A DNA stretch of 64,000 bases. Origin: JADKAV01 sp041393775 (GTDB lineage Bacteria > Actinomycetota > Actinomycetes > S36-B12 > UBA10799). A program made the position numbers and the translations under genes. Shown in pieces: positions 26,519-34,691 of this stretch. Positions within the stretch are counted from its first letter, which is position 1; each line of letters starts with the position of its first letter. The notes below the pieces were generated by a model. The model did not search any database. It worked only from the letters and a program-made list of their open reading frames with translations, and had not been told where the DNA came from. The stretch covers positions 1 through 64,000 of the forward strand of contig JAWKJM010000012.1 in the NCBI GenBank assembly GCA_041393775.1. Reading direction: 5' to 3'.

Positions 26519-27481
26519 ATGCGAGCAGCCCAGGTCACGCGATTGGACGGACCCGAAGCAGTCGAAGTGGGCGAGGTCGAACCGCCGGCACCGACTGCTG
26601 AACAGGTCACGATCGACGTGCATTTCGCCGGCGTGACCTTCCCCGACGTCCTCCTGACCCGGGGCCAGTACCAGATCAAACCGCCGCCACCGTTCGTCCC
26701 GGGCAGTGAGGTGTCCGGGATCGTCACATCGGCACCCGCCGGCTCGGGATTCTCCGTCGGCGACCGGGTCGCCGCGTTCCCCGGCCTGGGCGGGTTCGGC
26801 GAGGTGGTCTGCGCGGATCCACGGATGGTGTTCACCCTGCCCGACGACATGGAGCTCGAATCCGCCGCGGCCCTTCCCATGAACTACCTCACGGTGCACT
26901 TCGCCTTGCGCCGGCGGGGCCAGTTGCAGGCCGGGGAGACCGTGCTCGTGCACGGCGCGGCCGGAGGCGTCGGGACCGCTGCCATCCAACTGGCCAAGGC
27001 GCTCGGGGCACGCGTGATCGCGGTCGTCTCCACGGACTCCAAGCGGGCGACCGCCTCTGATGCCGGCGCCGATGAGACGGTGCTCGCCGACGGTTTCCGG
27101 GAAGCGGTGGCGGCTTTGACCGACGGCCGCGGGGTGGATCTCGTGGTGGACCCGGTCGGCGGCGACCGCTTCACCGACTCGCTGCGCTGCCTGGCGCCGG
27201 AGGGCCGACTGCTGGTGATCGGTTTCACCGCCGGCGAGATCCCCACCGTCAAGGTCAACCGACTGCTGCTCAACAACATCAGCGTGGTGGGGGTCGGCTG
27301 GGGAGCGTTCTGGCTGGCGCGCCCGGAGTACTTGCAGGAGCAGTGGCACGAGTTGCTCCCGCTGCTGCCGCAGTTGCGTCCGGTCATCGACTCGGTCCAC
27401 GAACTCGACCAGGTCACCGCCGCGCTGGGCCGGCTCGACGAGCGGCAGGTGCGCGGGAAGGTGCTGCTCGCGATGCGATAG
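26519..27481 (+). CDS. NADPH:quinone oxidoreductase-like MDR protein
   Basis: 320 residues without zinc-binding cysteines. VHFAGVTFPDVLLTRGQYQ, PFVPGSEVSG, the NADP-binding HGAAGGVGTAAIQLAKALGA and VVDPVGGDRFTDSLRCL are typical of zeta-crystallin/Qor-type reductases that reduce quinones or conjugated carbonyls. Start ATG 26519 has GAGGAGG 5 nt upstream; a -10-like TAGTGT sits at 26487. It ends 1 bp before repeat A5. A second, distinct member of the family lies at 61933. Confidence 0.88.
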   Translation: MRAAQVTRLDGPEAVEVGEVEPPAPTAEQVTIDVHFAGVTFPDVLLTRGQYQIKPPPPFVPGSEVSGIVTSAPAGSGFSVGDRVAAFPGLGGFGEVVCADPRMVFTLPDDMELESAAALPMNYLTVHFALRRRGQLQAGETVLVHGAAGGVGTAAIQLAKALGARVIAVVSTDSKRATASDAGADETVLADGFREAVAALTDGRGVDLVVDPVGGDRFTDSLRCLAPEGRLLVIGFTAGEIPTVKVNRLLLNNISVVGVGWGAFWLARPEYLQEQWHELLPLLPQLRPVIDSVHELDQVTAALGRLDERQVRGKVLLAMR

Positions 27482-27594
27482 TGACGAAGTTGCGGGGTCC
27501 GGAGCCGGATTGTCACGTTGTTGGGCGGTCCGAGCGGCCGCGACCGCGCACCTTCGTCACATGGCAGGGGGCCGCGTCCGCAACTTCGTCACAA
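27480..27594. repeat. Family A intergenic repeat, locus A5
   Basis: Forward cores at 27480 (GTGACGAAGTTGCGG) and 27510 (TGTCACGTTGTTGGGCGG, degenerate), inverted cores at about 27548 and 27580. It begins directly after the stop codon of the quinone oxidoreductase gene. Confidence 0.85.
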
Positions 27595-27639
27595 TCGTGC
27601 CGCGGGCGGGTCGATCAAGCATCCTGCGACCACGCAGGG

Positions 27640-27645
27640 GATACT
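27640..27645 (+). promoter_or_regulatory. -10 hexamer GATACT of the MinD-like gene
   Basis: GATACT ends 7 nt before GTG 27653; leaderless arrangement. Confidence 0.45.
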
Positions 27646-27652
27646 CGGGCCC

Positions 27653-28432
27653 GTGACCACTGTTGTGTCTGTGCACTCATTCCGTGGCGGAACCGGCAAG
27701 AGCAACACCACTGCCAACGTTGCGGCGAACCTGGCGGCCGCGGGTTCCCGGGTCGCCGTGATCGACACGGACGTGCAGAGCCCCGGCATCCACACCCTGT
27801 TCGGATTCGACCAGGACTTCGAGCACACCCTCGACGACTACCTGTGGGGGAAGATCGCGATCGGGGACGCCGTCCACGATGTCAGCGAGTTGGTCGGCGC
27901 ACAGGAGTCCGGCGGCCGGTTGTTCCTCGTGCCCTCCAGCATGCAGGCCACCGACATCGCGCGGATCCTGCGCGACGGGTACGACGTGGTGCGGCTCAAC
28001 GAGGGGTTCCGGGAACTCGCCGCGTCGTTGGACCTCGACTTCCTGTTCATCGACACCCACCCCGGCCTCAACGAGGAGACGATGCTGTCGATCACGGTCA
28101 GCGACATCCTGCTCCTGCTCCTGCGACCCGACCAACAGGACTTCCAGGGCACCGCGGTGACCGTGGACATCGCACGGCGGCTGTCGGTACCCGACCTGCA
28201 ACTGGTCCTGAACAAGGTGCCGGACGTGGTCGATCTCGACGACCTGCGCGCGCAGATGGACAGCGCCTATGCGGCCCCGACCGCCGCGATCCTGCCACTG
28301 TCCACGGAGGTGGTGATCAACGCCTCCGGGAGCCTGTTCAGCCTCACGCACCCGGACCACGCCTGGTCACAGGGAATCCGCGACATCGTCGGCGTCCTGC
28401 AGGGCCGTGAGAACGCCGAACCCGCGGTGTAG
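27653..28432 (+). CDS. MinD/ParA-family ATPase
   Basis: 259 residues. Deviant Walker A HSFRGGTGKSNTTANVAANL (KGGTGKS type with R replacing the signature Lys), Walker A' VIDTDVQSPGIHTLFG, and switch II FLFIDTHPGLNEETM identify a MinD/ParA-superfamily P-loop ATPase. The substitution of the intermolecular lysine is notable because that residue catalyses ATP hydrolysis across the dimer in ParA/MinD. No ParB or MinE partner is adjacent. The next gene starts 4 nt after the stop and encodes a membrane HAMP protein, so the pair may form a membrane-associated switch. GTG start 27653. Confidence 0.87.
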   Translation: MTTVVSVHSFRGGTGKSNTTANVAANLAAAGSRVAVIDTDVQSPGIHTLFGFDQDFEHTLDDYLWGKIAIGDAVHDVSELVGAQESGGRLFLVPSSMQATDIARILRDGYDVVRLNEGFRELAASLDLDFLFIDTHPGLNEETMLSITVSDILLLLLRPDQQDFQGTAVTVDIARRLSVPDLQLVLNKVPDVVDLDDLRAQMDSAYAAPTAAILPLSTEVVINASGSLFSLTHPDHAWSQGIRDIVGVLQGRENAEPAV

Positions 28433-28435
28433 CCC

Positions 28436-29404
28436 ATGACTGAGGCCCATGCGCGGCGGCGGCGATTCGCCATGCGCTGGAAGCTGCTGGCGGCGTTCGC
28501 AGCCGCGTTCACGGTCGTGTTCGCCTTCATCGCCTTCTGGGTGGTCCACAACGCGAGCGAGGTCGCCCAACAACGGCTCACCGAACAGTTGCTCGCTTCG
28601 GCCCAGGGGGCGGCCACCGACCTGCCCAGGAAGGCGGTGGCCGAGGTCGCCGCCCTGAGCGCCGACGCGGATCCCAGCGAGTCGGCCGCGTTCCGTCGTT
28701 TGGAGGACGAAGTCGACTCGGTGCAGGCGATCATCCCCTCCATCAGCCCATACATCTACGGCGAGGAGGACGGCCAGCTCGAGTACTTGGTGGGCGGCGA
28801 CCCGTTCCGGGATCCGGTGGCCCGGACCGCCCCCGCCTCGACTGTGGCCTACATGCAGCGCGGTCTGACGACCACCACGTTCGAGCCCGAGAACACCGAC
28901 GAATACGGGACTTGGATCTCCGCGTACAGCCCGATCACGGGCAAGGACGGAACGACCATTGCCGTGGTCGGGATGGACTACCCGGTCACCTACGTCCAAG
29001 AGGTCCAACAACTGGCGCGCGAGCGGGTCTTCCCCGTCCTCGCGATCAGCTACGCGGCGCTGATGCTGCTGGTCCTGCTGGTCTCGACCTTGATCGTGAG
29101 GCCGCTGCGGCGGTTGACCCGGGCCAGTGGCCGGATCGCGGAAGGCGAGTACGATCTCGACCTCTCTGGCATCACCCGCGGCAGGTTCGCCGACGAGATG
29201 TCCGACCTCGCCGACGCCTTCCGCATCATGGCCGGCAAGGTTGCCGCGCGCGAACGGACGTTGAGCAGCCAGGTCAAGCGCCTACAGGTCCAGATCGACG
29301 CGGCCAAGCGCGACCGGAGCGTCAAGGAGATCACCGAGACCGACTTCTTCGCGGACCTCTCGGCGAAGGCCGACGACCTGCGGGCGAGGATGCACCGGCA
29401 GTAG
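28436..29404 (+). CDS. Membrane sensor-like protein with HAMP domain
   Basis: 322 residues. A basic N terminus precedes helix 1 (WKLLAAFAAAFTVVFAFIAF), an extracytoplasmic sensor region of about 170 residues (residues ~40-205, with GTWISAYSPITGKDGTTIAV, a Cache/PAS-like motif), helix 2 (VFPVLAISYAALMLLVLLV), then HAMP (RPLRRLTRASGRIAEGEYD) and a C-terminal coiled coil. No kinase, cyclase or methyl-accepting domain follows, so output must be through a partner, plausibly the MinD-like ATPase 4 nt upstream. It converges on the ATP-grasp-like gene with a 4-bp gap. Confidence 0.82.
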   Translation: MTEAHARRRRFAMRWKLLAAFAAAFTVVFAFIAFWVVHNASEVAQQRLTEQLLASAQGAATDLPRKAVAEVAALSADADPSESAAFRRLEDEVDSVQAIIPSISPYIYGEEDGQLEYLVGGDPFRDPVARTAPASTVAYMQRGLTTTTFEPENTDEYGTWISAYSPITGKDGTTIAVVGMDYPVTYVQEVQQLARERVFPVLAISYAALMLLVLLVSTLIVRPLRRLTRASGRIAEGEYDLDLSGITRGRFADEMSDLADAFRIMAGKVAARERTLSSQVKRLQVQIDAAKRDRSVKEITETDFFADLSAKADDLRARMHRQ

Positions 29405-29408
29405 CCGG

Positions 29409-30767
29409 TCATCCCTGCAGGATGAACGTCGGCGCGACTGTCGCGCCACCCCCGGTGACGTTGGTGATGCCTGATCCCTCCGGGGCCAGCCGCACGTAGT
29501 ACCCCGCCACCTCGCCCCTGCTCAGCAACGGATTGTGGTCGGCGGTGAAACCCCGGACGGGGAAGCCGGGCTCGAGGACGCTGAACTGCTCGGTCAGGAT
29601 CGGCACCCGCTGCTGAGCCACGTGTCCGCCCGCCGCCGCCTGCTGGATCACACCTGCCCACGACTGGTCGGTGTGCGCCCAGCCCAGCTCAACACCCGCG
29701 CCGCCGTAACCGTCAGTCGGCTTGATCACCAGGTTCTCGCGCTGCCCGGCCAGATAGTCGAGCAAATCGACGCGCTCCCCGCCCGGGTCCGTGCTGCCGC
29801 CGGGTGTGACCAGCCGCGTCCACGGCAGGTGCTCGCGCACGAGCGAGGCCTGCTCGGGGCTCAGATCCAGCTCCACCGCGGGATCGGTCACCATGGCGAA
29901 CAGCGACTTGAGCCCGAACAACCCCGACTGCAGGCTCGTGATCATGCACAAGGACCGGTCCCGCAGGGCTGCCTTGATGCCGTCGAGCCGCTCGCCCAGG
30001 AACGAGAGCATCGGCGTGAAGAAGGCCCTGACCAGGACGTCGACCTCCCGTCCGGCCAGCCGCAGCCGCCCGCCTGTGAACACCAGGTCGCCAGGATCGG
30101 CGACGTCCAGCTCGATGCCCTGCGTCTGCGCGATTCCCGAGAGGTACCCGATCGCCGGGGCCGCGATCTGGGTCAGCTCGTGCGGCATGGCCACGACCGT
30201 GTAGGGCAGACCCGAGCCACCGAAGTCATGCCAGGTGGCGACCATGGCCGCGATCACATCCAGCCCCGCGGTGGCGGTCCGGAACGGGAACTGCTTGCCG
30301 AACTCCTGCGCGAGATCGGTCCCCCTGAGCACCGCGGCCGATGCGTCGGCGGGCAGGATCCCACCCGGGAGCCCGCCGTTGAACTCCAGGAAACGCAGGC
30401 CATCCGCCGTTCGCACCCCGTCCAGGCGGCCGAACACGATCGGGTCGGGATAGCCGGCGGGCAGCTTGAACAGATCCGCATCGGGCACGCCATCCAGCCA
30501 CCCCGGGATGTAGCGGTTCTGCAGAACGGGGTCGTCCAGCAGTCGCTGCCCCGCGGCGACCAGCGCCGCGACGACGGCGGAAGCGCTCAATCGGTCGGCC
30601 TCCAGTTGTTGCGCGGTGATCAGACTGGGCTCGGCCACCAGCATCGCGGGCTTGTCGTGGTACATCAGCCCGGCGCCGGACTGCGCCGCGACCAGCGAGC
30701 GCGTCCACTGCGCACTGTCCGGCACCTGCGACTGCAACGAGCGCCAGTGCTCGCGGGCCTCGTTCAT
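29409..30767 (-). CDS. ATP-grasp-like enzyme (circularly permuted type suspected)
   Basis: 452 residues. Visible blocks are GRLDGVRTADGLRFLEFNGG (an E/N pair as in ATP-grasp metal sites), ALRDRSLCMITSLQSG, LVIKPTDGYGGAGVELG (glycine-rich, ATP-binding) and GFTADHNPLLSRGEVAGYYVRLAPEG near the end. Pattern and order resemble circularly permuted ATP-grasp or glutathionylspermidine-synthase-like ligases. The enzyme would ligate a carboxylate to an amine with ATP; the substrate is unknown. Its ATG overlaps the stop of the MFS gene (ATGA), so it is third in an operon with the MFS and HATPase-GNAT genes, which suggests biosynthesis coupled with export. Confidence 0.65.
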   Translation of the reverse strand: MNEAREHWRSLQSQVPDSAQWTRSLVAAQSGAGLMYHDKPAMLVAEPSLITAQQLEADRLSASAVVAALVAAGQRLLDDPVLQNRYIPGWLDGVPDADLFKLPAGYPDPIVFGRLDGVRTADGLRFLEFNGGLPGGILPADASAAVLRGTDLAQEFGKQFPFRTATAGLDVIAAMVATWHDFGGSGLPYTVVAMPHELTQIAAPAIGYLSGIAQTQGIELDVADPGDLVFTGGRLRLAGREVDVLVRAFFTPMLSFLGERLDGIKAALRDRSLCMITSLQSGLFGLKSLFAMVTDPAVELDLSPEQASLVREHLPWTRLVTPGGSTDPGGERVDLLDYLAGQRENLVIKPTDGYGGAGVELGWAHTDQSWAGVIQQAAAGGHVAQQRVPILTEQFSVLEPGFPVRGFTADHNPLLSRGEVAGYYVRLAPEGSGITNVTGGGATVAPTFILQG

Positions 30768-32272
30768 ATCTGCACCTCCGCTTTCTCACCGGTCTCCAGC
30801 CGCGCCGGCAGGATCCGCCATACCACCGCCGCCAGCAGCACCAGCACCACCGCGGCGACCACCAGTGTGATCCGGAAACCCGCCACGTATGCCTCACGTG
30901 CCGCATCGGCCAACCCTGCCACGTCCGAGCGCTGCGCCACCGAAATGGCCCCGCCGACACTCTCGTAGGCGTCATAGCGATCCGCGGGCGACAGGCCGGT
31001 CAGCGCCGGGGACACATGCGACTGGTAGTTCACCGCCAGCAACGTGCCATACCCCGCAACGCCGAACGCCAGGCCGAATCGCACCGCCATGCTGTTGATC
31101 GCGGACCCCACGCTGCGCCGCTGCTCGGGGTAGTTGCTCACCGCGGTGTGTGTCATCAAGGCCGGGGCCACACCCATCACACCCGTGAGCACCAGGCCGA
31201 GGATCAGCACCGGATACACCGGGTCGCGCCCGCCCAGGCTGGTCAGCACCAGGCCCACGGCAGTCACCACCAGCCCGAGCGCGGTCACATTGCGGGCCCC
31301 GAACCGTCTGGCGGTGATCCCCGCCGTGGCCGAGCTCGCGGTCCACATCAACAGCGCGGGCATGAGGAACAGCCCTGCCGCGAGTGCTGAGAAGCCGAGC
31401 ACCAACTGCACGTACTGGGTGTTGAGGAACAGCAGGCCGCCCAGCGTGAACTGCACGAGGAACACGGTCAGGGTCGGGATCAGGAAGGTGCTGCGGCGGA
31501 CGATCTGAGGAACGAACAGCGGTTCGGCGACGCGGCGCTCCCACCAGAACAACGCAGCGCCGCTGACCGCACCGATCACCAGGGCGACCCACACCCACTT
31601 GTCCGGCGACGACGCCACGCTCACGGCCGCGTAGAGGAAGGCCACCCCTGACAGTGCGGTCAGCGTCGCGCCCACCGAGTCCAGCGGCCGCTTGGCCCTT
31701 GGGACGTCCTTGGGCAGCAGCATGACGTTGAGCACCAGCGCCAGCGCCAGCATCGGCGCCACCGACCAGAACGCGGCGTGCCAGCCGTACGCGACCAGGG
31801 CAGCACCGCCGACCAGCGGGCCGAGCAGCGCACCGATCGCCTGGGTCCCGCCCATGATCCCGACGGCGGTGCGCTGGCTCGTTCCGCGTGTAACGTCGAA
31901 GGTCAGCGCCATGGCTGCCGGCATCGCCATGGCCGAACCCAGCCCGGTCAGCCCTCGCAGGAGGATGAGCGTCTCCACGCTGTGGGTCATTCCGGACAGG
32001 ATCGCGGAGACCAGGAAGACCACGTTGCCCAGGATCAGCATGCGCTTGCGGCCGATCCGGTCGCTCCAGGCGCCGGCGAACAGGATGAACGCCGCCGAGG
32101 TCATGGGGGTGGCGTTGACGATCCAGGCCAGTTGATCCGCGGTCGCCTGGAACTGCGTGGAGATCGTCGGCAGCGCGACGCTGGCGATGGTCATGTTCAG
32201 CGCCACCGCGAGGTAGGTCAGTGCCAGCGGCAGCACCGGCAACGGCAGGCGTGCCGAACGGGTGGACGCCAC
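30764..32272 (-). CDS. DHA2-type MFS drug/metabolite exporter (14 TM)
   Basis: 502 residues with about 14 hydrophobic segments. MFS hallmarks: GAWSDRIGRKRMLILGN (motif A), LLRGLTGLGSAMAMPAAMAL (motif B), GIMGGTQAIGALLGPLVGG (motif C). Closest in style to the DHA2 (EmrB/QacA) group. I start at GTG 32272, 2 nt after the stop of the HATPase-GNAT gene; the long frame upstream of it is antisense-like shadow sequence. It lies between an ATP-grasp-like enzyme and the HATPase-GNAT gene, so it may export the product of that operon. Confidence 0.88.
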   Translation of the reverse strand: MASTRSARLPLPVLPLALTYLAVALNMTIASVALPTISTQFQATADQLAWIVNATPMTSAAFILFAGAWSDRIGRKRMLILGNVVFLVSAILSGMTHSVETLILLRGLTGLGSAMAMPAAMALTFDVTRGTSQRTAVGIMGGTQAIGALLGPLVGGAALVAYGWHAAFWSVAPMLALALVLNVMLLPKDVPRAKRPLDSVGATLTALSGVAFLYAAVSVASSPDKWVWVALVIGAVSGAALFWWERRVAEPLFVPQIVRRSTFLIPTLTVFLVQFTLGGLLFLNTQYVQLVLGFSALAAGLFLMPALLMWTASSATAGITARRFGARNVTALGLVVTAVGLVLTSLGGRDPVYPVLILGLVLTGVMGVAPALMTHTAVSNYPEQRRSVGSAINSMAVRFGLAFGVAGYGTLLAVNYQSHVSPALTGLSPADRYDAYESVGGAISVAQRSDVAGLADAAREAYVAGFRITLVVAAVVLVLLAAVVWRILPARLETGEKAEVQI

Positions 32273-32274
32273 GA

Positions 32275-33810
32275 TCAGTCGAGCGCCTCGTAGATGCGGG
32301 CCATGTGCGCCCGGGAGCGGTTGCGTTGTGCGACGCGGTCGGCGGCACGCTGGTAGTCGGCCAGCACGAAGTCGCGCAGGTACTCGCCCATCTCCGAGGC
32401 GACCTGGATCTCGTCGGCCTTGACATCGACGTTGTTCAGGTTCTGCAGGACAAGCACGTCGCCCTGGTCGTACTCGGGGTAGATCCCGCTGAACGACAAC
32501 CCGATCTCCTGCAGGCCGGAACCGAAGTAGCTCGTCAGCGGATCGCCGAGCGGCAGCACCACCAGGATCAGTTCGAAGCGGTTGACCCGCAACTGCTCCA
32601 CCTGCCGCTGCAGGCTCTCCAGGAAGTCTTCGCCGTACGACTCGGCGAACACGAATGCGACACCGGTCTCGTGGCGCAGATTCAGCCGGAACCTGGATGG
32701 ACCGGCAGTCCCCTGCGGTCTCCGCTCGAACTCGGAGTGCACCGTCCGCGGGAGGTTGCCGTCGGCGTAGATCCGGTCGAGCACAGCCCTGTATGTAGGC
32801 GGCACGTACACGGTGCGATCCGGGGTCTTCCCGAACGAGCCGTAGAACAGCATCAACGCCTTGCGCGCCTGCTCGTCCTCGTCGAAGCCGCGGAAATCGA
32901 GGTCGTTCGACTGTGCCGCCAGCATCATCCCGACCTCGTGGGCACCTCCCCGTAGGGCCGCCTTCTGACTGCCCTGATGCACGGTCACGGCCTCGGTGTA
33001 CTGCCCGACGAAACCCTGCTCCAGGAGCCGCGTGACATGCGCGAAACCGATCCGCAAGGACAGTTTGTGCTGGCGGTACAGGGGGTCGACCGCGAGCAGC
33101 CCGATCTTGCCGGTGATGGCCTCCGGGGTTCGGACCTCGCTGGCCACGTGGCCCACGATGCGGCCCTCCGGCGACACCGCCACGGTGGCCAGGTGCTGGC
33201 CGCTTTGCACCAGTTCCGCGAGATGCTCGGGCTCGTAGACGACCGGCGCGTATGCCACGGTGTAGCCGTAGCACCGGTAGAAGAGCCTGGCCACCCCGAC
33301 GACGTCGTCGGTGGTCATGGGACGGATGTCCACCACGACCTGTCCGTCGTCCCCGATCGTCGGCGTCGCCGGCGGTTCCTCCTGGGTCTGCGCTATGAAC
33401 TCCTCGTCGTCACTGACGGTCTCATAGCGCAGGTGCTTGGTGATCTCGGTGCGGTTGCCCGCCCGGCCCTCGTTGGCGAAGGTGAGCCCGTCGGCGAAGC
33501 CGAGCCGGATCAGGTCTGCGACGCGGGGCGGATAGCCGGAGGCGCTGAAGTCCAGGGGGGCGCCCCGGTCCCTCACCACCAACCTCAACGCACCGGCATC
33601 ACGCAGGACCTCCACGTCGAGATCCACCTCGTCCCCGGGCTCGAACGCGTCGCGTACCACCGCATCGAGCACTTCCACGGTGAGCGCACGCAGCCGCACC
33701 CGGTCGGTCGGCGGGAGCCCGAGCAGGTCCGCGCCGTCCTCGACAAGGGCGGGGCCGAGAGCGACGGCTTGGCGTGAGCCGATGTGCAACGAGCACAGGG
33801 AATCGGGCAC
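32275..33810 (-). CDS. HATPase (RsbW-like)-GNAT fusion protein
   Basis: 511 residues. Residues ~1-135 resemble a serine-kinase-type anti-sigma (HATPase_c_2) domain: LRALTVEVLDAVVRDAFE, LRLVVRDRGAPLDF, and a G-rich lid FADGLTFANEGRAGN. Residues ~165-320 are a GNAT acetyltransferase fold (IRPMTTDDVVGVARLFYRC, GHVASE, IGLLAVDPLYRQHKLS). The final ~190 residues are an uncharacterised domain. The GTG at 33810 has GGAGG 4 nt upstream. First gene of the operon with the MFS and ATP-grasp genes. The combination of phosphotransfer-type ATPase and acyltransferase in one chain is unusual; target unknown. Confidence 0.72.
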   Translation of the reverse strand: MPDSLCSLHIGSRQAVALGPALVEDGADLLGLPPTDRVRLRALTVEVLDAVVRDAFEPGDEVDLDVEVLRDAGALRLVVRDRGAPLDFSASGYPPRVADLIRLGFADGLTFANEGRAGNRTEITKHLRYETVSDDEEFIAQTQEEPPATPTIGDDGQVVVDIRPMTTDDVVGVARLFYRCYGYTVAYAPVVYEPEHLAELVQSGQHLATVAVSPEGRIVGHVASEVRTPEAITGKIGLLAVDPLYRQHKLSLRIGFAHVTRLLEQGFVGQYTEAVTVHQGSQKAALRGGAHEVGMMLAAQSNDLDFRGFDEDEQARKALMLFYGSFGKTPDRTVYVPPTYRAVLDRIYADGNLPRTVHSEFERRPQGTAGPSRFRLNLRHETGVAFVFAESYGEDFLESLQRQVEQLRVNRFELILVVLPLGDPLTSYFGSGLQEIGLSFSGIYPEYDQGDVLVLQNLNNVDVKADEIQVASEMGEYLRDFVLADYQRAADRVAQRNRSRAHMARIYEALD

Positions 33811-33896
33811 ATCGCCTCCAATGACGGTGGCTTTCAGGCTAGAACAGCAGATGCCGAGGAGTCGACCGACGCGCGCCCGAGCGACGCCCCCGCGGG

Positions 33897-33943
33897 GACT
33901 TTGGTCAGATCGGGTCAGTACGTGACCATATTCGACCAAAGTC
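33897..33943. terminator. Nested palindrome downstream of the AIM24 gene
   Basis: GACTTTGGTC (33897-33906) pairs with GACCAAAGTC (33934-33943), enclosing GGTCA-GTACG-TGACC (33913-33927). The forward-forward-inverted-inverted layout copies the architecture of repeat families A and C, with unrelated sequence. It is 22 bp past the AIM24 stop and 87 bp before the HATPase-GNAT start; terminator or operator. Confidence 0.5.
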
Positions 33944-33964
33944 GCCGTCGGCCGGGGGCTCCGG

Positions 33965-34642
33965 TCAGTTGCTGTTGTTCTTGGGTAGTTTCGGGATCAG
34001 CCAGTTGACGAACGCTTCGGGGCTGCGGCTCTGCGTGTAGATCACGCCGGGGCCGGTGAGGTCGACGACCAGCCCCTCCCCGGACAGGAAGGTCGACTTC
34101 CAGTTGCCGACCTTGCGCACCTGATAGGTCACCCCCTCAGACCACGCGACCATGTGGCCGGTGTCGACGGTGATCTGCTCGCCGGCGCCCAGTTCCCTTG
34201 ATTCGATGGCCCCGTACGAGGAGACCAAGACGTCCCCGTGCCCAGTGACCTTGAGCACGATCAAGCCCTCACCACTGAAGAAGGTCTTCGCACCCCCCCA
34301 CTTCGAATCGACCTCCACCTGCATTCCCGACGCCAGGTACGCCCCCGACTGCAGGAAGACCGTCTGACCGGAGAGGGTCCAGGTGACGATGTCGCCGGGC
34401 AGACTCGGCGCGAACGAGATCTCGCCGCCCTGGGGTCCGGCGGTGAACGTGTTCATGAAGAACGACTCTCCGCCGAACGACCGGCGCAACCCCTTCATGA
34501 AACCGCCCTGGGTGCTGGTCTCGATGTCGACGCTGGGGGTCTTCATGATCATCGCGCCGGCCTCGGCCTTGACCTGCTCGTTGGCGGCCAGTGTGAGGTG
34601 TGCGCTTGCGAATGCGGGTGAGTGGTTGATCTGGATCTGCAT
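33965..34642 (-). CDS. AIM24 family protein (TIGR00266)
   Basis: 225 residues. ANEQVKAEAGAMIMKTPSVD, the G-rich RRSFGGESFFMNTFTA, SFAPSLPGDIVTW and GHMVAWSEGVTYQVRK are characteristic of the AIM24/TIGR00266 family, a double-stranded beta-helix fold of unknown function in bacteria, named after a yeast mitochondrial protein. Length is normal, and no signal peptide or membrane segment is present. It is divergent from the hydrolase gene, with only 49 bp between starts. Confidence 0.88.
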   Translation of the reverse strand: MQIQINHSPAFASAHLTLAANEQVKAEAGAMIMKTPSVDIETSTQGGFMKGLRRSFGGESFFMNTFTAGPQGGEISFAPSLPGDIVTWTLSGQTVFLQSGAYLASGMQVEVDSKWGGAKTFFSGEGLIVLKVTGHGDVLVSSYGAIESRELGAGEQITVDTGHMVAWSEGVTYQVRKVGNWKSTFLSGEGLVVDLTGPGVIYTQSRSPEAFVNWLIPKLPKNNSN

Positions 34643-34678
34643 GGCTCAAACCTAGTGGGGGGAACCGATCTCGGCCAA

Positions 34679-34684
34679 TACGCT
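34679..34684 (+). promoter_or_regulatory. -10 hexamer TACGCT of the membrane hydrolase gene
   Basis: TACGCT ends 7 nt before ATG 34692; leaderless arrangement in a 49-bp divergent spacer. Confidence 0.5.
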
Positions 34685-34691
34685 TCGACGC

